Shown one piece after another: positions 41,275 to 53,000 of a stretch of DNA of 64,000 nucleotides. The stretch is taken from positions 5,575,001 through 5,639,000 of the forward strand of contig CANJKZ010000010.1 in NCBI GenBank assembly GCA_947471745.1, given 5' to 3'. This DNA is from Closterium sp. Naga37s-1. Its lineage: Eukaryota; Streptophyta; Zygnematophyceae; Desmidiales; Closteriaceae. Positions within the stretch are counted from its first letter, which is position 1; each line of letters begins with the position of its first letter. Below the pieces are notes generated by a model. It had not been told where the DNA came from, made no database searches, and saw only the letters and a program-made list of their open reading frames with translations. The position numbers and the translations under genes are program-made.

Positions 41275-42325
41275 CAAAAGTCCCTTAAGTACCCTACAAG
41301 CTCAGCCCAACCTCAACCCGCGATAAATTGGATGGCTGGATTACATGGAGAGCCACTTCACCTACCGCATCACGTACAAAAAAGGGGCGAAGAACATCGC
41401 CGACGCCCTTACCCGCCCGACAGTTCAGTCCGCTGCAGTACTCATCACCCATTCGAACCCGTTACTTACGGAACTATTCACCCACGGCTACACTACGTAC
41501 ACGTTCTTCACGACTGGAAATCACCGACAGGCAACGACGCAGAAGGGGAATCACCTAAAAGCCGAAACTGGCCTGATCTGGGTTCCCGCTTACCGGCTGC
41601 TGCGTGAACTCCTTATCCAGGAGGTCCACGAGTCCAACATCTCCGGACATTTCGGGGTTGATAAAACCCAGAAGCTGTTGCACCGTCAATAATACATGCC
41701 TGACTCTTCTAACGACGTGCAGCGATATGTGTCCTTATGCAGGGTGCGCCAGGCCATGAAATCGACGCGTCAGCTGCTAGCTGGATTGCTGCAACCCCTG
41801 GAGCCACCCGAGCAACCATGGCAACAGGTGACGATGGATTTCGTCACGGGGCTGCTAGTTGGGCCGTCCAGGGACGACCCTGTACTCGTCGTCGTCGATC
41901 GCCTCATGAAAATGGCGCACTTCGCACCGTGTCGTACAACAATCACAGCTGAAGAAACTGTGCGCCTCTTCATCTCAACCGTCGTGCGACTACACGGAAT
42001 CCCCTCAGCGATCATCAGCAACAAGGAACCAAAGTTCACTTCAAAGTTCTGGAAGGAGACGTGGGCACAATATGACATGAAGCTACAGTTTTTTGTCGGC
42101 ACAGACCGACGGACCTAGCGGACCAATGAAACGATGGAGCAACTGATTCAGACAAACTGCCCCGACCCCGCTCGTTGGGACAATTCATTCGCCATGCTTG
42201 AGTTCGCGTTTAACAATGCCCCGTCCAGCACGACTAATCACTCCCCGTTCTTCCTCAATCACGGGATGGACCCGGTGGTGCCAACCACGACTAGACTCAA
42301 CAACCTGGTCCCACGGTCACAAACA
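41275..42325 (+). pseudogene. Gypsy-2 RNase H end and integrase, broken
   Basis: Reads YMESHFTYRITYKKGAKNIA, GHFGVDKTQKLLH (zinc region), QQVTMDFVTGLL, AIISNKEPKFTSKFW and TMEQLIQTN. A one-base shift near 41300, an in-frame TAA and further frame breaks disrupt it. The catalytic Asp of SDRD is Asn-Lys here (SNKE). Broken at 42325 by element C. Confidence 0.9.
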
Positions 42326-42454
42326 TGTCAGAATGTTATCTTATGCTCTAGCCTGTAGTGGGGTGCTCTATAGCGAGTACAACCCTTCTAGGGTTTGCTA
42401 TTTGTATCCTCATTCTTGCTAGTGCAATCCTCTTCTTTCTTCTAAACTCTAACA
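42326..42454 (+). repeat. 5' LTR of element C
   Basis: 129 bp, TGTCAGAATG...CTCTAACA; identical to 43735-43863. Confidence 0.94.
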
Positions 42455-43734
42455 TGCTATCAGAGCAGGTCGATCCCCTTGGATCGATCCTGTGGGTGGG
42501 CTCACCACCTTGTTGCTTCCGCTGCAACTGCTACTGCTACTCTCTGTGCCGCACGCCCCGTGGCGTGCGGCAGTTTTTCTTCCCGCTGTGCGCCCCGAGG
42601 CGCGCGGCGGTTTTCTGCCCGCCGTGCGCCCCGAGGCGCGCGGCGGTTTTCTGCCCGCCGTGCGCCCCGAGGCGCGCGGCGGTTCTCTGCCCGCTGTGCG
42701 CCCCGAGGCGCGCGGCGGGCTTCGGCCCCGTCAACCGTCGCGTCGCCCTCGGGAGGCGCCGCGACGGGCGACGGGGACCCGTTCGTCGCCCCCCGTCGCC
42801 CGTCGTGGCCTGCGCGCGGCCCGTACAGGCAGCGCGCGACCCGTACGGGCTGCGCCAGGCCCGCGCGCCACCCGTACGGGCTGCGCCAGGCCCGCGCGCG
42901 GCCCGTACGGGCTGCGCCAGGCCCGCGCGCGGCCCGTACGGGCGGCGCCAGGCCCGCGCGCGGCTCGGGCCGCCTGCGCGCGGCTCGGGCGTCTCTACCA
43001 GGCCCGTGGTGGGCTCGTTCCTCGCTGCCCCTGCCCTCCTCGCTGTCCCCCAGTGCTTCTACTGGCGCCCCACCCCTCCTACTCCCCATTCTCCTGAATT
43101 AGGGTTTGTGGGTGAGGGGTATGGGGGTGACTTCACTCTGTACCGTTCCCTGCTCTTCCTCCTCCTCCGTCTCCTTGTGCTGCAGCTGCCGCTGAGGGGG
43201 GGTGGACGTGTTGGAGCCGGTGGAGTGGTACTAAGGGGGGGTGAAGGGGGAGTGGAGCTAGCGGTGTAGCAGCGGGTATGTGCCAGGGGGGAGTGGGATA
43301 GTTTGGGGAAGCTGAATGGAGGTTGCCGTCGTGTCGCCAGCAGCACCTGTATTCCGGGGACTTCGTCCGGTAGCCCAGTCGTAGCCAGCTGTGCCAGCCG
43401 CCCGTGGGTCCGTTGCTCGTCTGCCGCTACTTTAGCCGCGGGGCCTGTTACTCCTGTATTCCGGGGACTTCGTCCGGTAGCCGCTGTGCCAGTCTGCCTC
43501 CTGTTGCCTGTGTGTCTGCAGCTTCAGCCGTCGCCTCCTATCTCCTCTCCTCTCACTCTCTCTCCTCCTCCTCACTTGCCCGTTGTGACTACCACTAGCT
43601 TTGCTCATAATTGTGAACTTAAACTATTGCTTCTTGAACTTGTGCTCAGAATGTGTGGTGACATTGTGATCCACCCTGAGCTTGTACTCCTTTGCTTACT
43701 CTGCTGATTACACCCCACTTTGGCTATGGGGGTG

Positions 43735-43863
43735 TGTCAGAATGTTATCTTATGCTCTAGCCTGTAGTGGGGTGCTCTATAGCGAGTACAACCCTTCTAG
43801 GGTTTGCTATTTGTATCCTCATTCTTGCTAGTGCAATCCTCTTCTTTCTTCTAAACTCTAACA
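43735..43863 (+). repeat. 3' LTR of element C
   Basis: Followed by the AAACA target duplication. Confidence 0.94.
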
Positions 43864-44131
43864 AAACATTTGAGACGGAACTTCAGGAAATTCGCGAGAA
43901 AGCAGCCGACGCAATTCGTAAGGCTAATACTACTGTCCGGAAATACACGGATCTCCTGCGACTAGAAATCATCATGACGCCTGGGATACTAGTGCTACTT
44001 GACACGAAAAGCCTACGCCTGCCCGGCTCGAACAAACTACGGCCACAATTTTGTGGGCCTTTTCGCATCATCCAGATAGTGACAAACGTCACCGCGAAGC
44101 TGCTACTAGCCGACGATTGGCGTATACATGA
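43864..44131 (+). pseudogene. Gypsy-2 integrase C-terminal fragment
   Basis: Codes TFETELQEIREKAADAIRKA, VLLDTKSLRLPGSNKLRPQF and GPFRIIQIVTNVTAKLLL, the region after the integrase core of chromoviral-type elements. Interrupted by element A at CATGA (44127-44131). Confidence 0.9.
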
Positions 44132-44577
44132 TGTTGGAAACAATCGGTCCTAAGCGCTTCTGTCGTGTCGAAACACTAAGGCACAAGCGAAGCAAAGCAT
44201 ACCGAGGCACCAGCGAGTCAACCCTCGGAGGTTGAAGTAACCGCTGGAGGTTACGCGAAAGTCAAAGGTCAGCGACCTTTGACCTGACAAGTACAGCGCG
44301 ACAGCAAGGACACACAACTGACTCCCTACAGAGCAGTTGCCCGAGTCGTCACTGTATCGAACCGCAACAGCAACAAGTAAAACATTTATAACCGTATCCT
44401 TTCATATTCCTTGTACTCCTATATAATCTTGTATCTCTTTGTTTTAATCAACTTACTTTGCCCTCACATACTAGCGCAAAGTGGTTCACAACTCTTTATT
44501 AACGCTTCCGCTACTACATCAACTCTACCCAGAGTTCACCCCTGCAAAGATCCTAAGGCCTTTTTTTCAGCCTAACA
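44132..44577 (+). repeat. 5' LTR of element A
   Basis: 446 bp, TGTTGGAAAC...GCCTAACA. U3 carries three successive perfect hairpins: TCAACC/GGTTGA (44218-44235), GTAACC/GGTTAC (44237-44254) and GTCAAAGGTC/GACCTTTGAC (44261-44283). The same three are in the 3' LTR near 57375-57440. Confidence 0.94.
44420..44426 (+). promoter_or_regulatory. TATA box of element A LTR
   Basis: TATATAA, about 155 bp before the LTR end; the expected position for the U3/R boundary. Conserved in the 3' LTR. Confidence 0.7.
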
Positions 44578-44632
44578 TGGTATGAGAGCTATCAGGGGGA
44601 ATTCAACTTCTATACCGACAACATCAACAAGC

Positions 44633-45238
44633 ATGGCTACACAAAAGGAAAGGAGCAACTCCAACGGCTCCCAGGGCACTACTCCTACTCCACCTCCTGC
44701 CTCTGGCCTACAGACAGAGGAGGGCACGGCAACAAAACCCAGAGCAACATCTACCGAGACTCCCGCGAATCAACCTGCAGACTTCGACCAGAGCATGATG
44801 GAGAAGTTTTTCTCCTTCATGTCCCTCTACGAGCAACACCAGCAATCGGCACCTGCGCAGTCACACTACAGCAACAACAACGGAGCAACACTCATGAGTC
44901 TCGACGGCTCATCATATGCACGAGGAAATCAACAACAGCAGCCTACCTTTGCTCCGTACGAGCGCGGGTCCATCAGCTTTATGCCACACCCACAGCCTTC
45001 ACCTGGACAAGAAAAATCACTGGACGCATTACAAGTTCAGTCGCAGTTCGCACACGTCCTGAAGATGCAGACGTCAAGACCCTTCGATGGAAAGGACTTC
45101 TTCACCTGGTCGTTCGAGTTCGAGCTGATGATGGAAGGCGCGCAGATACTCGGGTTCTTCGACGGGTCTCTGCCATACCCAACAAACGGCACACAGTACG
45201 AGAAGCAGCAGTACACCTATCGTACACGATCCTACTGA
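44633..45238 (+). pseudogene. Element A Gag, N-terminal part, frameshifted
   Basis: Starts MATQKERSNSNGS at 44633 (an upstream ATG at 44582 overlaps the PBS). Contains a polar N-terminus and the Copia Gag-type segment (SRPFDGKDFFTWSFEFELMM). The frame ends at TGA 45236-45238; homologous coding continues in another frame (ILLRNITPTQQQNIRSYRGY), so a small indel lies near 45215. Confidence 0.85.
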
Positions 45239-47807
45239 GAAATATCACCCCGACTCAACAGCAGAACATAAGGTCTTACCGAGGTTACGGCAACTCCGCG
45301 GAGCTCGCGTACAACCACCTGAAGAGCCTGTATCAAGCAACAGACAGCGTAAGCCAAAGTCGGTTAATGGCGCAACTGACAACGGTTGAAATGAAACCAG
45401 GGGAGAAAGGAATGGCATATATCAGTCGATGTCGCGAGTTGCGCGACAAGCTTCTTCGATGCGGAGGGTCGATTTCTGAAGACGCCTTCGTGACAGTCCT
45501 CATCGGCGGCCTCGGCCCTCAATGGCGCGCCACAAAGGCCATTCTCCGAGCTCACGGAAGAATCTCCGAAGCAGCGCTCTGCGCCGAAATCCACGCCGAG
45601 CAGCAAGACATGGACCTGCAAGAAGAACGACACAAAAAGAAGACATCAGCACCGGAATTCGCGTTCCACACTCAGCGACGCTACAACAACAACAACAACC
45701 GGCAGCAACAACCGAAGCCAGTACCTCCGTTCTGCCACATCTGCAAAACTTCAGGACACCCGCGTACACACTGCCCGAACCGTCAACAGTCAACAACTCC
45801 ACAGCGGCAACTTCGACCTTCAAGCAGCCAAATCACCTCAACGCAAGCAAATCCCACGACTCAGATTCAAGCCTCAACGACTTCAACGGGACAACCTGCA
45901 CAAGGAGCAAGAAACATCGTCAGCTGCATGGCAAAGCTGAGTGACTCCTGCATCACCGAGTCACCACCACACTACTCACCGGAAGAACAACTCGACGAAA
46001 CCACACCCCGCCGCGAGTCACTTCAGCCGAACCCGACATACGCCGCCATCGCCCAAAGCGAACCATCCGGAAAGGACACATGGTTCTTGGACAGTTGCTG
46101 CGGACAGCACATGTGCTCCTCGGGACGCTTCGTTCAACGAGAACACCAACTTCAACGCGAAATTGTCATTACAGTCGCCAACAATCAGAACCTGCGAACA
46201 CGACGACAAGGCGTAGTTCAACTTCAGTCAAGGGAAACAAACGTTATACTGCAGATGTCAAAAGTACTAATCGCGGAGGGACTCGGCTACAACGTACTAA
46301 GCGTCAGTCAGCTAATGGCGAAAGGGATTCACCTCGAAGCAGACAGCACCACCCAAGAATTCAAGCTGTATCACGGGAGAGGAGGACTTTACATCGGCAA
46401 GGCGGTCCTCAAAAACAACGTCTTCGTTCTTGACTTCGTTCCTGATCTTGGCACCGCCGACAGCGACGCCATCGTTAACTTCACCAACTGGACACACCCT
46501 CCAGACCTTGATCCAGACTTTAGTCCAGAAGGCTTCTGGTATTCACACACCATCCCTGAAGCAGAAAGAACAAGGGCGTTAGCAACAATTCAGACAACAT
46601 CGGCAGCAGCAGAGACAACATCGGCAGCAGCAGAGACAACATCGGCAGCAGCAGAGACAACATCGGCAGCAGCAGAAACAACATCGGCAGCAGCAGAGAC
46701 AACATCGGCAGCAGCAGAAACAACATCGGCAGCAGCAGAGACAACATTGGCAGCAGCAGAACCATCAACGGCAGCAGCAGGCCCATCAACACCAATTGCT
46801 GGTCCTTCAACGACACCACTCCTCATCGACGACACACCACCGACACCCTCGCAACAATTACACCCAGCACCACGAGAAGTTCATCGCAGCGCCAACTTCA
46901 CCGCCAACTTCTACTCCAACTCCGATATGTACCGACGATCACCCGGACATCGCGCCGATGAAAGCACCTGGCACGCAAGGATGGGACACCCAAGCAACAA
47001 AGTATTAAACAATACGATAAGAGCAGGAGTACTCGACAAGGACTCACTCCTACTGACCGACGGACGAGAACTTCAACGAGTACGCGGAACGTGCCTCACC
47101 TGCCCCGAAGGTGACTTACCACATCGACCGTTTGCGTCTCATCACAACCCAAGCGCACCCGCGTACGCACCACTCGAGAAGGTGTACAGCGACATCCTGT
47201 ACAATCGGGAACCAGGACAAGTAATATACAACTATACAATCACCTTCATCGACGCCGCCACCCGTTACGTCTGGCACCTAAACCTCCCTAGCCGCGACAT
47301 GGCATTCGCAGCCTTCGTGGCCTGGCTACCAGTAGCAGAGAGAGAATCGGGCGTGAAACTGAAAAGCTTCCAGTCAGACGGAGGAGGAGAATACACCTCT
47401 CAGCGATTCAAGCAGTACCTGGCGGAAAGGGGAATCAAGCGGCTCATCTCCCTTCCCTACGCCCATCAGCAGCAGGGTGTAGCAGAAAGAATGAACAGGA
47501 CCTTGCAGAACAGCATGCGCAAACTGTTACATGGCATGCGGCTACCCAACCACCAGTGGCCTGCAGCAATGGACCACGCCGTCATGCTGCACAACTTGCT
47601 GTCGTCATCATCGCTTCCGAACAACGCATCACCGCATCTGCTATGGACAGGGAAACAGGGCAGCACAAAACTGTTACGAGTATTCGGATGCATGGTACAG
47701 TACCGACCCCCAGCAGCACGAGCGGGGCGATTTTCTCAACGAGCACAGTGGGGACTACACCTGGGAATCGAAAAGAACTACAACGCGTGGAAAATCTTCG
47801 ACGTCCA
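45239..47807 (+). pseudogene. Element A Gag end, protease, integrase
   Basis: Reads the rest of Gag with a CCHC knuckle (CHICKTSGHPRTHC), the protease segment WFLDSCCGQHM, eight ETTSAAA repeats (46600-46760), GAG-pre-integrase, and integrase (SDILYN, SDGGGEYTSQRF, QQQGVAERMNRT, LRVFGCMVQYRPP). The DSG protease triad is DSC here. Interrupted by D at GTCCA (47803-47807). Confidence 0.9.
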
Positions 47808-47942
47808 TGTCAGAACATTATATAGCTTATGCTGTTGTGTAGGCTATAGTGGGGTATCCCATAGGGGGTACAACCCATTTAGGGTTTCCTATTTGTACTC
47901 ACTTCATTTCATAGTTCATTCATTCTCGTTCTCATTCTCACA
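47808..47942 (+). repeat. 5' LTR of element D
   Basis: 135 bp, TGTCAGAACA...TCTCACA. Shares the TATAGTGGGGTA and GTACAACCC...TAGGGTTT blocks with the LTRs of C and E. Confidence 0.94.
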
Positions 47943-47999
47943 TGGAATCAGAGCAGGTCCCCTCCTAGGGACTGTTCCTTGGGCCCACCGAAGCGCGCC

Positions 48000-48880
48000 T
48001 CGAGTCGCGCCTGCCTTTTTTTTAGCGGCCCGTCGAGTCGCACCTAGCGGCCCGTCGCGCCGCCCTTACGGTCGCGTCGAGCCGCCCTAGCGGCTGCGGC
48101 GCGCCGCCCTTTTCCCGGCCCGTCGCCGCCCTTACCCGCGGCTTTGCGCCGCTCTCACCGGCGGCTTCGCGCCGCCCCTACCTGCGGCTTCGTGCCGCCC
48201 AGGCCCGTCGCCGCCCTTCCCGTGGCTTCGCGCCGCCCCGGCCCGTCGCCGCCCTTACCTGCGGCTTCGCGCCGCCTACGGCCCGTCGCCGCCCTTTTCT
48301 GCGGCCCCGCCGCCTCTCTCGTTGCGGCCCCGCCGCCCGTCTTCGCGGCCCCGCCGCCATCTCTCGCTGCGGCCCCGCCGCCACTCACTGCGGCCCCGCC
48401 GCCCGTCTTCGCGGCCCCGCCGCCCTGCTCACGCGGCCCCGCCGCCCTGCTCACGCGGCCCCGCCGCCCACTGCTAAGCGGCCCCGCCGCCCCACTACAG
48501 CGGCCCCGCCGCCCTCACGTCGCGGCCCGCCCGCCACCCTACCTGCGGCCCGCCCGCCGCCCTACCTGCGGCCCGCCCGCCGCCCTACCTGCGGCCCGCC
48601 CGCCGCCCTACCTGCGGCCCTACCGCCGCCCTACCTGCGGGAGCCGCCTAGCAGCAGAACCGCCGGGAGCCGAGCCGCCCTGCCGCCGAGCCGCCCGGGA
48701 GCCGAGCCGCCCTGCCGCCGAGCCGCCCGGGAGCCGAGCCGCCCTGCCGCCGAGCCGCCCGGGAGCCGAGCCGCACTGCCGCCGAGCCGCCCAACAGCCG
48801 AGCCGCCCAGCAGCCGAGCCGCCCTGCCGCCGAGCCGCTGAGCAGCCGAGCCGCCCTACTGCCGACCCGCCCGACCTGCC
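48000..48880 (+). repeat. GC-rich leader repeats of element D
   Basis: Arrays of GCGGCCCCGCCGCC, CTACCTGCGGCCCGCCCGCCG and GAGCCGCCCGGGAGCCGAGC units between the PBS and the Gag start. Likely the 5' untranslated leader; ORFs on either strand are low-complexity. Confidence 0.85.
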
Positions 48881-48954
48881 CTGTCCGGTGAGCACAGCCC
48901 CACTGTCACTGCGTGCCCTTCCCCTACTGCTTGCACTGCTCGTCTGTCGTCGTC

Positions 48955-49992
48955 ATGGCTACCCCTAGTGTCCTCGCTTTTGATGCTGAGGGTCGAGCCA
49001 TTGACTTTGAGGTCTGGGTCGACGACCTGCAGCTGTTCTTACAGTGCGATAGGGCGGACGGTCTTTCCCTCTTTGACCTCACCTCTGGCGCCTCTCCTGC
49101 CCCTGCTACTGATGCTGACCCCACTGTTCGCTCTCAGTGGGCCACCCGCGATGCTGCTGCACGTCTTGCTGTGCGTCGCCACCTGCCTACCACTGAGCGC
49201 GCGCACTTTAGTCAGTACAAGAGTGCTCAGACCTTGTACGACGCTGTAGTTGCGCGCTACTCTTCCCCTGCCACTGCTGCCCTGAGCCGCCTCATGCTAC
49301 CGTACCTCTTTCCTGACCTTACTGCCTTTCCCACTGTCGCTGACCTCATTACGCACCTCCGCACCAGTGACACTCGCTACCGCGCCGCCCTTCCTGCTGA
49401 GTTCTGCGCCAAGAACCCCCCCCCCATGTACATCACTCTCTATTACATAGTCACACGCCTCCCTGACTCCCTTCGCGTAGTCAGGGACCACTACCTCTCG
49501 GTCTGTCCCACCACTCTCACTGTCGACCTCCTCGAGAAGTCCCTCCTGGCGGCGGAGAAGAGCATCGTCGCTGTAGGAGCCTCTCGTGGTGACCCTCGCA
49601 CCCCCATCTTTGAGGGGTGTTCTCCTTCCCCCCTGCTGCCCTCTGTTGCCTCTGCTGCTGCTGCCGACCTGCTTGGTCTTGAGTCGGTCTGCGCGGCGTC
49701 TGCCCCTAGCGGGAGACGCCGCCCTGGCAGGGGCAAGGGGGGCAAGGGCGCGGGTGGAACTGGCGGGGGCGGTGGAGGAGGCGGTGGAGGCGGAGGAGGG
49801 AGTGGGGGTGGCGGTGGGAGTGGTGGCTGGGGCGGTGGTGGCGGTGGCAGCAGCGGAGGAGGAGGCGGTGGTGGCGGCAGCGGTGGGAGCGGAGGCAGCG
49901 GTGGTGGTGGAGGTGGAGGCAGCGGTGGCGGAGGGGGTGGAGCTGGTCGGGGTGGTGCCCCGCAGCGTAGCGGCCCTGGTGGTGGCCAGCGT

Positions 49993-50039
<47 letters not shown>

Positions 50040-53000
50040 TTCGCGGGACATCCCCCCGCCCCAGCAGCTCCGTGAGTGGTACACGCAGCGTCAGCGGGGT
50101 GGGGGTTTTGGTCCGTGCACCTACGTCCTTCGTTCCGGTGACCGAGCGGGTGAGCAGTGTGGGGGTGCGCACCCCACTCAGCGCTGCTTTGCCCGCCTGA
50201 CGGACGCTTGGCGTCAGCAGTTCCCCGAGGCCAGTGAGATTCCCCGTTGGGGAGAGCTGTCTAGGGCTGGCGTAGCTGTCTTTGATCTTGACTTTGATGC
50301 TATCCTTGCTGCCATGTATGCTGTGACTATTAGTGAGGAGGGTGACTGTTACCAGTGTTTCCCGCCCGACCCGGGCATTGGTACTGCTGCGCCAGGTACT
50401 TCTGCGGCTGCTGCTCTAGGTGCCAGTGCGTCTGCACTCTCAGGTACTGGTGAGGCTGCGCTCTCAGGTACTGCGTCGGCTTCGGCCTCCCTCACCTTCA
50501 CACTTGACTCAGGGGCTTCTCGCTCCTTCTTTCGAGACCGCACCACACTCACGCCGCTTGGCCGGCCGGTTGCAGTCTCCCTGGCTGACCCCTCTGGGGG
50601 TCCTGTCCTCTCTCACTTCTCCACTGTCCTCCCGTGTCCGGCTGCCCCCTCGGGCACCTTGTCTGGTCTGTACCTCCCCTCGTTCTCGACGAACTTGGTG
50701 AGTGGTGCTGACCTGCAGGATGCGGGGGTTCACCAGTTTACTCCTGCGAGTCAGCGGGTGACCCACTGCTCGGATGCCCGCACAGGCCGACACCTGGCCA
50801 CGTTCTCGCGTCGGCCAGGGTCGAGTCTCTACACACTTACCACTGCGTCTCCTCCTGTCCCTGCGTCTGGCCAGGTAGCTGCGTCGGGTCAGGTGTTTGC
50901 TGCTGCGTCCAGGTCTGGTCCTGAGTCTGCCCCCTGCTCGTGTCGCCGCCTGTCTCACGAGACTCTCCTGTGGCACCACCGTCTTGGCCACCCCTCCTTG
51001 CTTCGTCTTCGGGGCATGGCTTCCCGTGTCCTTGTCTCTGGTCTTCCCCGGTCTCTCCCTCCCCTTCCTTCGGGACCCGGACATTCTTGTGTCCCCTGTG
51101 TCGAGGGGCGGCTCCGGGCTGCCCCTCACTCCTCCCAGTTTCCCCCGACAGTGGCTCCTCTGCAGACGCTTCACATGGACGTGTGGGGCCCCGCCCGCGT
51201 CCGTGGGCAGGGTCACGAGCGCTACTTCCTGCTGGTGGTTGACGACTACTCGCGTTACACCACAGTCTTCCCCTTGCGCAGCAAGGGTGATGTCACTGAG
51301 GTGTTGATCGACTGGATCCGCGCAGCTCGTCTCCAGCTCAGGAGGAGCTTCGGCTCGGACTTTCCTGTTCTGCGTCTGCACTCTGACCGAGGTGGAGAGT
51401 TCTCCTCTGGCCTTCTGCGAGCCTACTGTCGTGCACGAGGCATCCGCCAGACCTTTACGCTTCCGGACTCTCCACAGCAAAATGGGATTGCTGAGCGCCG
51501 CATTGGCATGGTCATGGACGTCGCTCGTACGTCCATGATGCATGCGGCTGCCCCCCATTTTCTGTGGCCGTTTGCGGTTCGGTACGCGGCGCATCAGATC
51601 AACCTTCACCCCAGGGTCTCCCGGCCGGAGACCTCCCCAGCTCTGCTGTGGACGGGGAAGGTCGGCGATGCGTCTGCGTTCCGTGTCTGGGGATCTCGGG
51701 CGTTTGTCCGCGACTTGTCTGCGGACAAGCTGTCCCCTCGTGCTGCTCCCTGTGTCTTCCTCGGCTTCCCCCCTGACGCTCCAGGGTGGCAGTTCTACCA
51801 CCCCTCCTCTCGTCGTGTTCTGTCCTCCCAGGACGTCACGTTCGACGAGTCAGTCCCCTTCTACCGCCTCTTCCCCTACCGCACTCCTTCCCTCCCCCCG
51901 CCACCGCACTTCCTTGTGCCAGGTCCCCCCCCGGTAGACCCCCTTCCCCCTCAGGGTCCTGCCCCTTCAGGTGTGTCCCAGGTAGACGCAGTCGAGCCGG
52001 TCGAGGTTGCTGGTGACTCTGGTCCTGCTGCGGGTGCTGAGCCTGGGGGTGCTGAGTCTGGGGGTGCTGAGCCTGGGGGTACTGCGACTGGGGGTGCTGA
52101 GCCTGGGGGTGCGGAGTCTGGGAGTGCTGAGCCTGGGGGTGCTGCGACTGGGGGTGCTGAGCCTGGGGGTGCGGAGTCTGGGGGTGCTGAGCCGTGGGGT
52201 ACTGCTACTGGGGGTGCTGAGCCAGGGGGTGCTGCGTCTGGAGGTGCTGAGCCTGGAGCTGCGGAGCCTGCGGCCACTGGACCTCCCCTTGCTGCGTCTG
52301 GCGGTGCGGGACCTGGCGGTTCTCCGGGTGCTTCGCCTCGGCGGGAGCCCCTCTCTCCACAGGAGCTGCGCGAGTGGTTTGCCCGGCGCTGGAGGCGTGC
52401 TGCTGGAGCTGGAGGTTCTTCGGCTGCTGAGGGTGCTGGTGCCGCGGGTCCCGGAGGTGCTGGAGCTGGAGCTGCTGAGGGCGTTGGCGCTGAGGCTACT
52501 GCTGTCGGTCCTGGAGGCGGTCCTGCTGGGGGTGCTACTGGTGCTGCTGGAGGTCCTGGAGCTGGAGGTGCTGCTGGCGCTGGTGCTCCCGCTGGGGGTA
52601 CTGGTGCTGTCCCTGCTGTGTCTGGAGTCGCCGCGCGGCCTAGACCGTACTTCGTTCCGCTCCTTCAGCAGGTTCTTGGTCTCCCGCCTTCTACTGGTCC
52701 TCCTCCTCCCTTAGAGTGTCCACAGCCTGTCCTGTCACAGTTACAGTTACAGCCGGCCTCCCCACTGCCCGCTCCTTCTCCCTACACTGGTCCTACTGGA
52801 GGTCTTGCTGAGCGTCGTGAGCCTGCGTCTCGCCCTGCGTCGCCTGTCCGTGCTGCTCGCACTAGTGGTCGTGGTTCGCGTCAGCGTCCTCCTCCTGTCC
52901 CTGGCACGCACCGGATGTCTCTGCGTCCGTCCACTGCTCCTCTGCGTGCCCCTTTGCCTTCTCCTCCTGAGTCCTCTCTTCCTGCTCTTCCTGACCCGGA

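Larger units (their letters stand above)
42326..43863 (+). mobile_element. Non-autonomous LTR element C, inserted in gypsy-2
   Basis: LTRs 42326-42454 and 43735-43863 (129 bp each) are identical by eye; they differ from E's LTRs at about three sites near the end. Target duplication AAACA at 42321-42325 and 43864-43868. PBS TGCTATCAGAGC from 42455. Interior is nearly the same as E, with one 33-bp unit fewer and one ~31-bp unit different. No gag/pol. Confidence 0.93.
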
